This document shows, in pieces, positions 1 to 8,122 of a stretch of DNA of 60,900 nucleotides. This DNA comes from Bacteroidales bacterium (GTDB lineage Bacteria; Bacteroidota; Bacteroidia; Bacteroidales; Muribaculaceae). The notes under the pieces were generated by a model, which saw only the letters and a list, made by a program, of their open reading frames with translations, ran no database searches and had not been told where the DNA came from. The stretch lies in contig JAQXIE010000001.1 in assembly GCA_029007645.1 (NCBI GenBank), forward strand, positions 1-60,900, written 5' to 3'. The number at the start of each line of letters is the position of its first letter. Position 1 is the stretch's first letter. A program made the position numbers and the translations under genes.

Positions 1-272
1 AATAACATGGCAACGAATCCCAGGATTATCTCGTATCGTGAAATGGTCTTTATTTTATACAACGAACATATTAGTAATTCAAATAGGATAATACTACTCA
101 TGAAGAAACCAACTCTCATGTCAAACATAAAGCCTACAAAGCAGAAAATACATAATGCCAGTTGAATGAATATTGAAACCACAACTGTGGTAAACTTAAT
201 TATGAGCGATTTGAACTTAAGGGATCTATAAATCAAGTAGCTTGTAGCAAGTAGCCAGCCAAGTAAAATCAT
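1..272 (-). CDS. partial multi-spanning membrane protein (fragment)
   Basis: The minus strand is open from base 305 to the window edge. The first ATG is at 272 and gives about 90 residues beginning MILLGWLLATSYLIY. There are about three hydrophobic segments separated by short basic loops such as YRSLKFKS and KIKTISR. An in-frame TAA lies at 306-308. The DNA is much more AT-rich than the rest of the window, as is common for O-antigen or capsule polymerase and flippase genes in this group, but no family motif is visible. It could be the intact N-terminal part of such a gene or a fragment cut near base 305. No ribosome binding site supports the ATG. Function unassigned. Confidence 0.4.
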   Translation of the reverse strand, partial: MILLGWLLATSYLIYRSLKFKSLIIKFTTVVVSIFIQLALCIFCFVGFMFDMRVGFFMSSIILFELLICSLYKIKTISRYEIILGFVAML

Positions 273-395
273 AAACAAATAAATATTAAAGTTTCTAAAT
301 CCTGTTTATTCAGTCCGATTAAAGGCGCCTTGATTTCGGTTGAAAGCAGGCGTTGGGCGGAGGTTGGTTGACACCGCGTTGACAGGGGCTGAAAG

Positions 396-438
396 AAAAA
401 ATCGCAAGCAGTCGGTAATTAACTACTTGCGATTTTTT
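396..438 (-). terminator. terminator of the tRNA-Pro/tRNA-Leu transcript
   Basis: A 13-bp perfect inverted repeat (arms 396-408 and 426-438, core ATCGCAAG/CTTGCGAT) lies directly downstream of tRNA-Leu on the minus strand. Both arms end in A6/T6, so the hairpin can work in either direction. Confidence 0.8.
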
Positions 439-442
439 ACGG

Positions 443-523
443 TGCCCAGGAAAGGAGTCGAACCTTCACGCCTCGCGGCACTCGCACCTGAAACGAGCGC
501 GTCTACCATTCCGCCACCTGGGC
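443..523 (-). tRNA. tRNA-Leu (CAG)
   Basis: Reading the minus strand, the gene starts GCCCAGG, paired with CCTGGGC at the 3' end, followed by discriminator A. It has the T-loop GGTTCGACTCC, a class II long variable arm (TGCCGCGAGGCGT) and anticodon loop TTCAGGT (anticodon CAG). The CCA end is not encoded. It lies about 37 bp downstream of tRNA-Pro on the same strand and is followed by a hairpin terminator. Confidence 0.93.
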
Positions 524-560
524 ATTTTTCTAATATCGGCTTGATTCGTTCAGCCGGTTG

Positions 561-635
561 TCGGGGTGAAAGGATTCGAACCTTCGACCCCCTGCTCCCA
601 AAGCAGGTGCGCTAACCGGACTGCGCTACGCCCCG
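561..635 (-). tRNA. tRNA-Pro (TGG)
   Basis: On the minus strand the sequence runs CGGGGCGTAGCGCAG to CACCCCGA, with anticodon stem CCTGC/GCAGG, loop TTTGGGA (anticodon TGG) and T-loop GGTTCGAATCC. The acceptor stem has one apparent C-A mismatch at pair 6-67. CCA is not encoded. It is the first gene of a two-tRNA transcript driven by the promoter at 646-677. Confidence 0.93.
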
Positions 636-645
636 AAATCGATTG

Positions 646-677
646 CAAAATTACAACCTCGTCGCGACATTTCCAAA
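646..677 (-). promoter_or_regulatory. Bacteroidota promoter for the tRNA-Pro/Leu transcript
   Basis: On the minus strand TTTG (677-674) and TAATTTTG (653-646) are separated by 20 bp, a full match to the Bacteroidota housekeeping promoter TTTG-N19/21-TAnnTTTG. The predicted start is about 5 nt before tRNA-Pro. Confidence 0.75.
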
Positions 678-713
678 TATTTCGATAAAAAAATCCCAAA
701 AAAGTGTGAAAAC

Positions 714-744
714 ATTGTTATATCGGAGATTTTGATTAATTTTG
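714..744 (+). promoter_or_regulatory. candidate promoter of pyrH-frr
   Basis: ATTG (714-717), 19 bp, then TAATTTTG (737-744). The -7 element is a perfect match and the -33 element is one base off. The predicted transcription start (about 749-750) coincides with the pyrH ATG at 750, so the message would have almost no leader. Confidence 0.5.
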
Positions 745-749
745 AAAGC

Positions 750-1457
750 ATGAAGTATAAGAGAATATTGCTTAAGCTGTCGGGCGAGAGTCTGGCTGCG
801 GGTGCCGGTCACGGCATAGATACTGACCGTCTGAATTCATATGCACGTCAGATAGCGGCAGCCGCCGCCACAGGTGTGGAAATCGGCATTGTTATAGGCG
901 GCGGAAACATATTCCGCGGGTTGTCGGGCGCCGGCAAGGGTTTTGACCGCGTTAAGGGTGACCAGATGGGTATGCTTGCCACCGTGATCAATTCGCTGGC
1001 ATTGAGCTCGGCTCTCGAGGCCATCGGTCAGCCGGCACAGGTGTTCACGGCCATCCGTATGGAACCGATCGGTCTTGCCTATTCCAAATGGAAAGCCATC
1101 GAGGCTATGGAAAACGGCAAAGTGGCCATCCTTGCCGGCGGTACGGGCAATCCCTATTTCACCACCGACACCGGCGCTTCGCTGCGCGCTATTGAAATCG
1201 AGGCCGATGTGATGTTCAAGGGCACGCGCGTAGACGGCGTCTACACCGCCGATCCCGAGAAGGACCCCTCGGCTGTGAAATATGACGAGATAACCTACGA
1301 CGAAATGCTGGCAAAAGGTCTCAAGGTAATGGACCTTACCGCCACCGTAATGTGCAAGGAAAACGGCATGCCGGTGGCCGTGTTCAATATGGACAAAGAG
1401 GGCAATCTGGGCCGTATCCTGGCCGGCGAGAATATCGGTACGGTGCTCCACGACTAA
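750..1457 (+). CDS. pyrH: UMP kinase
   Basis: PyrH phosphorylates UMP to UDP in the cytoplasm, the committed step toward UTP and CTP, and works as a hexamer of the amino-acid kinase fold. At 235 aa it has the usual family length. It opens MKYKRILLKLSGESL and carries the glycine-rich GIVIGGGNIFRG loop and the region MEPIGLAYSKWKAIEAMENG. The ATG at 750 is chosen because KYKRILLKLSGE is the conserved N-terminus; an upstream in-frame start at 732 would add six atypical residues and overlap the -7 promoter element. frr follows after 18 bp, the widely conserved pyrH-frr pair. Confidence 0.95.
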   Translation: MKYKRILLKLSGESLAAGAGHGIDTDRLNSYARQIAAAAATGVEIGIVIGGGNIFRGLSGAGKGFDRVKGDQMGMLATVINSLALSSALEAIGQPAQVFTAIRMEPIGLAYSKWKAIEAMENGKVAILAGGTGNPYFTTDTGASLRAIEIEADVMFKGTRVDGVYTADPEKDPSAVKYDEITYDEMLAKGLKVMDLTATVMCKENGMPVAVFNMDKEGNLGRILAGENIGTVLHD

Positions 1458-1475
1458 TCAAAAATCAGAATAACT

Positions 1476-2036
1476 ATGAAAGATGTGAAAGAATTTCTGC
1501 AGGAGGCCGAGGATTCGATGAACATGGCTGTCGAATACCTTGACGAGACACTGCAGCATATACGCGCCGGCAAGGCGTCGACCAAGTTGCTTGACGGCAT
1601 CCGTGTGGACTATTACGGTTCGCAGGCCCCGATATCGAATGTGGCCAATGTCAGTGTGCCCGATGCACGCACCATCGCCATCACGCCGTGGGAGAAATCG
1701 ATGTTCCGCGAGATCGAGAAGGCTATAATCAATTCCGAGCTGGGCATCACGCCGGAGAACAACGGCGAAGTGATACGTCTGAGCATACCGCCGTTGACCG
1801 AGGAGCGCCGCAAAGCCCTGGTAAAACAGAGCAAGGGTGAGGCCGAGAATGCCAAGGTGTCGGTACGCAACGCCCGTCGCGAAGCCATCGAGGGCCTGAA
1901 GAAGGAAATCAAGAACGGTATGAGCGAGGATGTCGAGAAGGACGCCGAAGCCAAAGTTCAGAAACTTCACGACAACTTTATTAAAAAGATTGACGCCGTA
2001 TTCGCCGAAAAGGAGAAAGAAATCCTGACGGTCTGA
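1476..2036 (+). CDS. frr: ribosome recycling factor
   Basis: RRF works with EF-G to split post-termination ribosomes. The 186-aa product is full length: [20 protein letters not shown] opens the three-helix bundle, IRAGKAS is the conserved core motif, and [13 protein letters not shown] lies in the C-terminal bundle helix. It is co-directional with pyrH, 18 bp downstream, and probably on the same transcript. A small inverted repeat (CCAACG/CGTTGG, 2048-2070) follows the stop codon. Confidence 0.95.
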   Translation: MKDVKEFLQEAEDSMNMAVEYLDETLQHIRAGKASTKLLDGIRVDYYGSQAPISNVANVSVPDARTIAITPWEKSMFREIEKAIINSELGITPENNGEVIRLSIPPLTEERRKALVKQSKGEAENAKVSVRNARREAIEGLKKEIKNGMSEDVEKDAEAKVQKLHDNFIKKIDAVFAEKEKEILTV

Positions 2037-2084
2037 TCTGCTGATAGCCAACGATGGCAAGCGCCGTTGGGCGCATGGCGAACA

Positions 2085-3257
2085 ATGTCTCGGAGAAGGG
2101 TAAAATACATCAGCTCTTTTTCGGTTAAGACACTTCATGCAATGGTCAACAGAGGAATGTTGACCATGTTGCAGAAGGCTTTTCCCGGAGAAGTGGAATG
2201 CTATGCGTCCAAATCAACGTTTGCAGAACTGGATTTGCATGGATGTAAGCGCGTCTGCAAATTGCCGATCAATACGAACAACGGCAAACTGGCCGTTCTG
2301 TCCCGGTATTTGATATCAACGTTCCACAATCTGCGTTTGTTGGTGACGGCAAAACGAGGCGATCTGCTGTTCTACAATCTTGACAATGTCTTTTCCATCC
2401 GCATGCTTGACATGCTGAATCGGTGGAAAAAGGCAGAAATATTTACGGTATGTCATGGAGAGCTGGATTATTTGACTATAGAATATTCCGGACTTCCGGC
2501 ATATCGTAAAATGTTGTCAAAGCTTGTCAGAGGCTATTTCAACAAAAGGACTCGCCCTGCGGCCGGAATGCATTTTATAATCTTAGGCGACCGCGCTCTA
2601 CAAACTTTGAAGCATTATATAAGTCCGGAACTTGCCGACCGATTCGAGTCGATCGATCATCCTGTGATAGGAGAAACGCGATTACCCGAACAGCCGGATT
2701 CTCAGAGCCGCAAGCTACGGGTAGGCACCGTCGGAATACTGAATGGCCATAAAGGAAGCGATTTGTATCTGGAATTGCTTGACAAGATGAACGACTGCCG
2801 TGATAAGGTGGAATTTTATGCCGTTGGCCACATTCAATGCGATCCGCGACCGTTTGTGAACATGGGCGTCAGGCTTCCGGAAAATTTAAATGAACCGGTG
2901 CCTACAGGGGAATTTCTGCGGAAAGTCAGCAAGCTTGATTTCCTGTTGTATTTTTATACCGATGACAAGTACAAACTGACAGCAAGTGGAGCCTTGTTGG
3001 ATGCCATACGCATGCGCAAACCCATAATAGCGTTGCGCAACGATTATTTCGAATATATCTTTAACAAATACGGTCCGTTGGGTTATCTTGTGGATTCAGT
3101 CGGCGAGATGGCCGAATTGTTGCGGCATCCCGAAAAATTGAAGTGGGATTTTGACTATCAGGGCATTGGGCTGGCCATGAGCCCGGAAAGACTTCAGGCT
3201 CGATTTGATGAAATCATAGGGCGCCCTGCTCGACCAGGAGCGCGACGCGCTCGATGA
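2085..3257 (+). CDS. putative glycosyltransferase (GT4/GT-B like)
   Basis: A 390-aa soluble protein (start MSRRRVKYISSFS; ATG at 2067 would add six residues). The C-terminal half looks like a GT-B nucleotide-sugar-binding domain: LRVGTVGILNGHKGSDLYLELL, then FLLYFYTDDKYKLTASGALLDAIRMRKPIIAL, where a GT4 enzyme usually keeps its conserved acidic region. Neither donor nor acceptor can be predicted. It is visibly richer in A+T than neighbouring genes, suggesting separate acquisition. Its 3' end overlaps the convergent DUF4294 gene by 44 bp. The family call rests on motif resemblance only. Confidence 0.65.
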   Translation: MSRRRVKYISSFSVKTLHAMVNRGMLTMLQKAFPGEVECYASKSTFAELDLHGCKRVCKLPINTNNGKLAVLSRYLISTFHNLRLLVTAKRGDLLFYNLDNVFSIRMLDMLNRWKKAEIFTVCHGELDYLTIEYSGLPAYRKMLSKLVRGYFNKRTRPAAGMHFIILGDRALQTLKHYISPELADRFESIDHPVIGETRLPEQPDSQSRKLRVGTVGILNGHKGSDLYLELLDKMNDCRDKVEFYAVGHIQCDPRPFVNMGVRLPENLNEPVPTGEFLRKVSKLDFLLYFYTDDKYKLTASGALLDAIRMRKPIIALRNDYFEYIFNKYGPLGYLVDSVGEMAELLRHPEKLKWDFDYQGIGLAMSPERLQARFDEIIGRPARPGARRAR

Positions 3258-3849
3258 TGGCGTCGTCCTTGTTTTTGTCGGGGTGGTAACCGGCGCGCAT
3301 GTTCATGCCGAAGAAACGGCCGAAAGTCTGCCAGAATCCGGCGCGGAACGAGCCCAGAAATGCCTTGACGATATGATAACTGGTCTGGTCCGTCTCGCGG
3401 TTGATGAGTTTCAGCAGCATCTTGCCCTGGCTCTTGGTCATCTTCTTGACGACAGGCTTGTACTGTTCGAAAATGTCCTTCTCAAGCGTTTTAAGGTGCC
3501 TCTCGCGCTCTTTCTTGTCGGGAATGGTCTGGATATACTCGTAGGTCTCGCAAAGCGTGGAGAAGGCCAGTTTGGCGTAGGGCAGCGTCTTGCGCACATC
3601 GCGCACCGTCCGCCAGTAGAACTCCTCCTGTTTCTTGTTCTTGAATTTCAGCGGCGGAAACACATACACGTCGCGGATATATGTCAGGCGGCAAGTATCG
3701 CCGTATTCGTCGACGATGTGTTTGAAGCCGCGGTAGGCCTTGACCTTGAGCTGCAGATCACCCTGCTCCGAATCCTGAGCGTATGCCGGAGCCGACCCTG
3801 CCAGCAGGCAGAGCAGCAACGCAAATATGTGAAGACAGATCCGGTTCAA
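3214..3849 (-). CDS. DUF4294 family secreted protein
   Basis: A 211-aa protein with a clear signal peptide (MNRICLHIFALLLCLLAG then APAYAQ) and a basic, helical body typical of the Bacteroidota family DUF4294 (GDTCRLTYIRDVYVFPPLKF, FYWRTVRDVRKTLPYAKLAF). Function unknown; probably periplasmic. The start is a TTG at 3849 that overlaps the wbqC stop (TTGA), implying translational coupling in the lepB-wbqC-DUF4294 set. A TTG start is inferred because it gives the full signal peptide. The 3' end runs 44 bp into the convergent glycosyltransferase. Confidence 0.8.
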   Translation of the reverse strand: MNRICLHIFALLLCLLAGSAPAYAQDSEQGDLQLKVKAYRGFKHIVDEYGDTCRLTYIRDVYVFPPLKFKNKKQEEFYWRTVRDVRKTLPYAKLAFSTLCETYEYIQTIPDKKERERHLKTLEKDIFEQYKPVVKKMTKSQGKMLLKLINRETDQTSYHIVKAFLGSFRAGFWQTFGRFFGMNMRAGYHPDKNKDDAIIERVALLVEQGAL

Positions 3850-4370
3850 AGCAATAATAGGGTTGTGTTTTTACCTAAACGGAAAATGGCGTCCAAAATT
3901 GAGAGCCGAGTGTTAAGGTTTGTTTTCAGCTCCAGGCAAGTACGGCGCAGCGATGCGGCGGCACGTGGATCGGAACTCAGCAGCTGGCGAGCCGAGAGCA
4001 TGGCGTCCCGGTCGATCCAGGACATGATTATGTCGTTGATCCGCGCGTTGAATTCGGGCAGAGTCTCGGGGATGTCGGCATAAGCGTCGCGCAGCTGGTC
4101 GAATAGGAAGGTGAAATAAGGATATCGGCCGTATCGGGCGTTGATGGCTCCGAGATGGACATGCGGCCAGTTACCGTGGTCGGAGATGCGGAGGCCGGGA
4201 CCTTTGGCTATCGGCACGGATAGCCATACGGGACCGTCGGGTCCGTCGATGAGAGTGCGGCGCAACGACTTGGTGTCGTGCGCCGCAGTTAAGTTCTCAA
4301 TGCCGCGGAGCCGGGCCGCGTACCATTCGGCCGAGGCTGCGAAGGGTATGACCGAGTCGGCTATTGCCAT
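3846..4370 (-). CDS. WbqC-like family protein
   Basis: A 174-aa protein of the WbqC family, found in O-antigen loci and as a stand-alone gene in Bacteroidales; the biochemical role is not established. Visible family features are the N-terminal YAARLRGIENL, the central WPHVHLGAINARYGRYPYF and a Leu-rich C-terminus. The ATG at 4370 is chosen because it sits in the last codons of lepB (ATGGCAATAG, 10-bp overlap), a normal coupling arrangement. The gene overlaps the next start by 3 bp. The group lepB-wbqC-DUF4294 appears to be one transcript read from dapB. Confidence 0.8.
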   Translation of the reverse strand: MAIADSVIPFAASAEWYAARLRGIENLTAAHDTKSLRRTLIDGPDGPVWLSVPIAKGPGLRISDHGNWPHVHLGAINARYGRYPYFTFLFDQLRDAYADIPETLPEFNARINDIIMSWIDRDAMLSARQLLSSDPRAAASLRRTCLELKTNLNTRLSILDAIFRLGKNTTLLLL

Positions 4371-5785
4371 TTTCCGGAGCGTTTGTCGGGATTGGGATTG
4401 CCGAGAATGCGTTCCCAGCGGATCTTGCCGTCGGACCATTTGCGGTCCTTATCGAGCGAAACAAGGATGGTTACCGGCGAACCGACGATATGGTCCTCGG
4501 GTACGAAACCCCAGTAGCGCGAGTCGGCGCTGCGGTCGCGGTTGTCGCCCATCATCCAGTAGTAATCCATCTTGAAGGTATAATACTCGGTCTGCTTGCC
4601 GTTGATGTAGAATTTTCCGTCGCGGCGCTGCAGGTCGTTGCCCTCGTAGACGCGGATGGCGCGTTCATAGATGGGATAATTGGCCTCGGTGAGATGCAGT
4701 GTGCTTCCGCGTTTGGGAATCCAGATCTCGCCCATGTTGTCGCGGGTCCAGTTGTAGGAGGCGCCCATCGGGAACACGCCGCTCAGGTCGAAGACCCCGG
4801 CTTCGCTTTCGCGCATCAGGGCACCCGCCACCTCGGGCCATTTCTCCACTTCGGCCTTCATGCGGGACGTCAGCGGCAGATTGTAATAATATATGCCGTG
4901 CAGCTCGTCCTGAATCAGCTGTTGGCTGAAATCTTCGATACGCACGCCGAGTTCCATCCATTTTTCAGGAGCGATCTGCCCTTTGACCGGAATCAGATAA
5001 TTGAACTGCACATTGTCGGGAGTGGCGATCTTGTGACCGTTGATGAATATCTGGTCATCGACGATGTTGAGCCGTTCGCCGGGAAGGCCTATGGCACGTT
5101 TCACGTAATTTTCGCGGCGGTCCACCGGACGCCACACCACCTCGCCGAACCGTTCGGGATCCGATGCGATGAACTTCCTGGGGTCGCTCACGCCGTTGCG
5201 CTTCAGATCATAGCATATCTGATAGTAGTCGGGATTCTGGATCTTGAGAGCCACCGTATCGCCTTGCGGGTAGTTGAAGACCACGATGTCGCCGCGTTCC
5301 ACCGAGCGGCGTCCCGGGAGACGGTGATATTTGAGCTGAGGCTTCTCAAGATAGCTCTTGGAGCCGATCAGTGGCATGGTGTGCTGCGCCAGGGGGAAAT
5401 GTACGGGAGTCTGGGGCACGCGGGCGCCGTAGACAGTCTTGTCCACCCAGAGGCGGTCGCCGACCAGCAGCGACTTCTCGAGACTTGACGAGGGAATCTC
5501 GTACTGCTGGCCTACGAACGCGAAGATGAAGTAAATAAGCACCAGCGCGTAGACGATGGCGTCGACCCAGGCCATGACCGTACGGGTCAGCCCCTTCTTT
5601 TTCTTCCACCATCCCCAGGGGATGTAAGAGGTGATATAGATGTCGGCGAGCAGCAGCCAGCCGAACAGAAGCCAGGGATTTCCCATCAGAATCACCCAGA
5701 AAACATAGACGGCCGAGACAATGCCGAAGCGTATCCAGCGGGTTGTCTTGACGGCTTTCAGTCTGTCGCGAAGAGATTGGGCCAT
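4361..5785 (-). CDS. lepB: signal peptidase I
   Basis: Membrane serine protease that removes Sec signal peptides. Two or three N-terminal membrane segments (about residues 20-55 and 70-92) anchor a periplasmic S26 domain. The predicted nucleophile is Ser101 in PSSSLEKSLL and the general-base Lys229 lies in ENYVKRAIGLPGE; the distal box MGDNRDRSADSRYWGF is present. At 474 aa it is much longer than the E. coli enzyme because of a long insert between the lysine region and the MGDNR box, as in other Bacteroidota. dapB ends 14 bp upstream. Confidence 0.93.
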   Translation of the reverse strand: MAQSLRDRLKAVKTTRWIRFGIVSAVYVFWVILMGNPWLLFGWLLLADIYITSYIPWGWWKKKKGLTRTVMAWVDAIVYALVLIYFIFAFVGQQYEIPSSSLEKSLLVGDRLWVDKTVYGARVPQTPVHFPLAQHTMPLIGSKSYLEKPQLKYHRLPGRRSVERGDIVVFNYPQGDTVALKIQNPDYYQICYDLKRNGVSDPRKFIASDPERFGEVVWRPVDRRENYVKRAIGLPGERLNIVDDQIFINGHKIATPDNVQFNYLIPVKGQIAPEKWMELGVRIEDFSQQLIQDELHGIYYYNLPLTSRMKAEVEKWPEVAGALMRESEAGVFDLSGVFPMGASYNWTRDNMGEIWIPKRGSTLHLTEANYPIYERAIRVYEGNDLQRRDGKFYINGKQTEYYTFKMDYYWMMGDNRDRSADSRYWGFVPEDHIVGSPVTILVSLDKDRKWSDGKIRWERILGNPNPDKRSGKWQ

Positions 5786-5799
5786 GATCGGGATGTCAA

Positions 5800-6543
5800 T
5801 CAGTTGAAGTCGGGAGTAATGTCGGAAAGCATCTCGCGGATGGTGTGCACGCCGGGGTGCCCGGCGAGCCAGTGAGCAGCGAGAACGGCGCCCTTGGCGA
5901 ACCCGTCGCGGTTCTTGGCGCTGTGAGTGATGGTGATGTCATCGGCCGCTGAATCCCACGTGATGGTATGGATTCCGGGCACCTCTCCCTGACGGATATG
6001 CTCGATGGGCAGCGTGTCGGCGGGCAACTTGTGGTTGCCGTCGGGCTCGGCCCAGCATTTGATGCGGTCGGTATCGGCCACAATCTCCTGAGCCAGGGTC
6101 ACGGCCGTGCCCGACGGATGGTCGAGCTTGTGGATATGATGCGTCTCGACCATGCGCGGACTGTACTCGGGGAAGAAGTTCATGATCGAGGCCAGCTTGC
6201 GGTTGATGGCCATGAAGATGTTGACGCCGATCGAGAAGTTGGAAGCCCAGAGCAGCGAGCCACCCTTTTCGCGGCAGATGTTCTGGACCTCGGGTAGCGC
6301 GGCGGTCCAGCCTGTGGAACCGCACACCACGGGGAGGCCTGCCTCGATGCAGCGCAGCACGTTCTGCCTCGCCGTTGAAGGTGTGGTGAACTCGATGGCC
6401 GCGTCCGACGAGCGGAAGGCTTCAGAATCGAATTCCTCCTGATTGTCCTGGTCTATGCGGCAGGTTATGACGTCGCCGTGCGCCAGGGCCAGACGTTCGA
6501 TGGTCTTGCCCATGCGTCCGTAGCCTATGATTGCTATTTTCAT
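5800..6543 (-). CDS. dapB: 4-hydroxy-tetrahydrodipicolinate reductase
   Basis: DapB makes tetrahydrodipicolinate with NAD(P)H in the lysine/meso-DAP pathway. The 247-aa product has the Rossmann start MKIAIIGYGRMGKTI, the cofactor-side CGSTGWT, and the active-site stretch ETHHIHKLDHPSGTA containing the catalytic His and Lys. It is first in the dapB-lepB-wbqC-DUF4294 minus-strand group, 39 bp after the end of the PCMD gene. The presence of DAP synthesis agrees with the DNPR motif in MurE. Confidence 0.95.
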   Translation of the reverse strand: MKIAIIGYGRMGKTIERLALAHGDVITCRIDQDNQEEFDSEAFRSSDAAIEFTTPSTARQNVLRCIEAGLPVVCGSTGWTAALPEVQNICREKGGSLLWASNFSIGVNIFMAINRKLASIMNFFPEYSPRMVETHHIHKLDHPSGTAVTLAQEIVADTDRIKCWAEPDGNHKLPADTLPIEHIRQGEVPGIHTITWDSAADDITITHSAKNRDGFAKGAVLAAHWLAGHPGVHTIREMLSDITPDFN

Positions 6544-6582
6544 TGATCTTTGTTCTTTCGGATTATGCCTTCTGTTCCCGGG

Positions 6583-7545
6583 TCAGAAACCGAAGGCAAT
6601 GTTGTCGATATACATGGTGATGCCCTCGGTGCCGATAAAAGCCTCGCCGCATGATGTGGAAGCCATTACCAGAACGTGGGTCGGCGTCTCGTCGGGAGCG
6701 CCCCACCCCACTTCATGAACCGGGACGAGTTTCCCCTTGGAATTGTAGGCATGGTATGCCTTGTCACCGTCCAGCAGTCCCATATAGGGCTTGTAGAACG
6801 GTTTGCCGGTGATGTCGCCGTAGTGGACGGGCAACTGATGACCTTTGGTCCAGGGCACAGACTTGCTGTAACGTTCGCGGCCGGTGCCGACGCGGTGGGC
6901 ATAGATATTGCCTTTGGCGTCCTCCCAGCGGCGCTGGAGCAGGATATAGACCTCGGCCTGATCGCGGCCCTTCAGGGTCTTCTGACTGCCCAGTCCCGTA
7001 GCTTTGACGCGGGTGTTCACGTTAGGCATATCCACGCGGAAGTCGTAGACCAACGCCTTGGGACGCTTGGTGTAGGGCATGCCCATCGACATCTTGGAAT
7101 AGGGGCTTTTGGTCGAGGAAACGGGTTCGGCCAGGCGTCCCAGATAGATGGTGCCTGCCACCATGACGTCCATGTTGATTATGCCGAGGGCCTTGACATG
7201 TTCCATGGTGCTGCGGAGCTTGGCCACACGGTTGCCGTTGATCGATGCGGGACTCACGGTCTGCGAACCCTTGACGATGCCGGCCACCTTGGCGTAGGCG
7301 TTGCTCGTAGCCCATGGAGAGCCTCCGCGGGGAACATAGGCGTTGTTGCCTTTCAGGGTCATTGACGGGCCGATGGCGTAGAGAGTCTTTTTATTGCCTC
7401 CCAGCACGGCTGATTCTTTAATTTCGCGCGTCACCCACTGCGAGAAATCGCCGTATTTGATTTTCTCAAGTGTAAGCGCATGGCCCGAAAGCGCTGTCAG
7501 CATCACTGAAGCGCACAGGGCATATCTGCATAATTGCCTTATCAT
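6583..7545 (-). CDS. secreted PCMD-domain protein
   Basis: A 320-aa exported protein. After a signal peptide (MIRQLCRYALCASVMLTALSGHA) the remainder resembles the 'putative carbohydrate metabolism domain' (PCMD) of Bacteroidota: KRPKALVYDFRVDMPN in the middle and a C-terminal THVLVMASTSCGEAFIGTEG, MYIDNIAFGF. These beta-sandwich domains are found in surface proteins; the ligand is unknown. A TAATTTTG -7 element lies only 5 bp upstream of the ATG (7550-7557), so the leader is extremely short or the true start is internal. Confidence 0.75.
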   Translation of the reverse strand: MIRQLCRYALCASVMLTALSGHALTLEKIKYGDFSQWVTREIKESAVLGGNKKTLYAIGPSMTLKGNNAYVPRGGSPWATSNAYAKVAGIVKGSQTVSPASINGNRVAKLRSTMEHVKALGIINMDVMVAGTIYLGRLAEPVSSTKSPYSKMSMGMPYTKRPKALVYDFRVDMPNVNTRVKATGLGSQKTLKGRDQAEVYILLQRRWEDAKGNIYAHRVGTGRERYSKSVPWTKGHQLPVHYGDITGKPFYKPYMGLLDGDKAYHAYNSKGKLVPVHEVGWGAPDETPTHVLVMASTSCGEAFIGTEGITMYIDNIAFGF

Positions 7546-7612
7546 GCAGCAAAATTACAAATTTTTTGTCAACCGGACAATAGAATGCGCCGGGAGGGAA
7601 TCTCCCTCCGGG

Positions 7613-8110
7613 TCAGTGCTTCATCGACTCGATGAGATGTCTGGTCCAATCCTCGCGGCCGGGCGTGGTCATCAGCACGGTGGTGACCTGCTGGTCATCG
7701 ACGGGAAGAATCAGCACCGTCACTGTGAAATTCTCCAGTTTTCCTTGGGCCATGGCCCCGGCGACGACCCCGATTTTCTTCTTCTCGACCTTGGCATCGG
7801 TCAGTTTATAGCGCGTGGCGTAGCTGCGGGCTTTTTCGAAGGCAATCTTCTGATTGGCGGGAATTGCTTCGTTCTCCATCGACAGGCCGAAGGAGCCGTC
7901 GGGATAGCGGGCCACGATCTTGGAGTTCTTCTCAACGATGCAGCCGGCGGGAATCTCAAAATCGAAACCACCGTAGCTCAGGGGTACATACCAGTTGGCT
8001 TCCTCAAGGGCCTCGGCCTGTTCCTTGGTCTGTTCGATGACAGGTTGCTGGGCCATGGCAGGCAGAATCATCATGGCGGCGCCGGCCAACAGGGTCACTA
8101 TTTTTTTCAT
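7613..8110 (-). CDS. small secreted protein of unknown function
   Basis: 165 aa with a signal peptide (MKKIVTLLAGAAMMILPAMAQ). The mature part is mostly beta-rich with no motif I recognise (YVPLSYGGFDFEIPAGC, VTVLILPVDDQQVTTVLMT, a terminal TRHLIESMKH). One Cys, no lipobox. It starts 12 bp after the tatD stop, so it is probably the last gene of rnpA-yidD-tatD. A GC-rich imperfect hairpin (7590-7611) follows the stop and may be its terminator. Confidence 0.7.
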   Translation of the reverse strand: MKKIVTLLAGAAMMILPAMAQQPVIEQTKEQAEALEEANWYVPLSYGGFDFEIPAGCIVEKNSKIVARYPDGSFGLSMENEAIPANQKIAFEKARSYATRYKLTDAKVEKKKIGVVAGAMAQGKLENFTVTVLILPVDDQQVTTVLMTTPGREDWTRHLIESMKH

Positions 8111-8122
8111 AATATTTTGGGT

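Noticed and set aside
340-615. Open frame over the tRNA-Leu and tRNA-Pro genes
   Set aside because: Translation of tRNA complements (RIRTFDPLLPKQ-type peptide), a well-known false gene.
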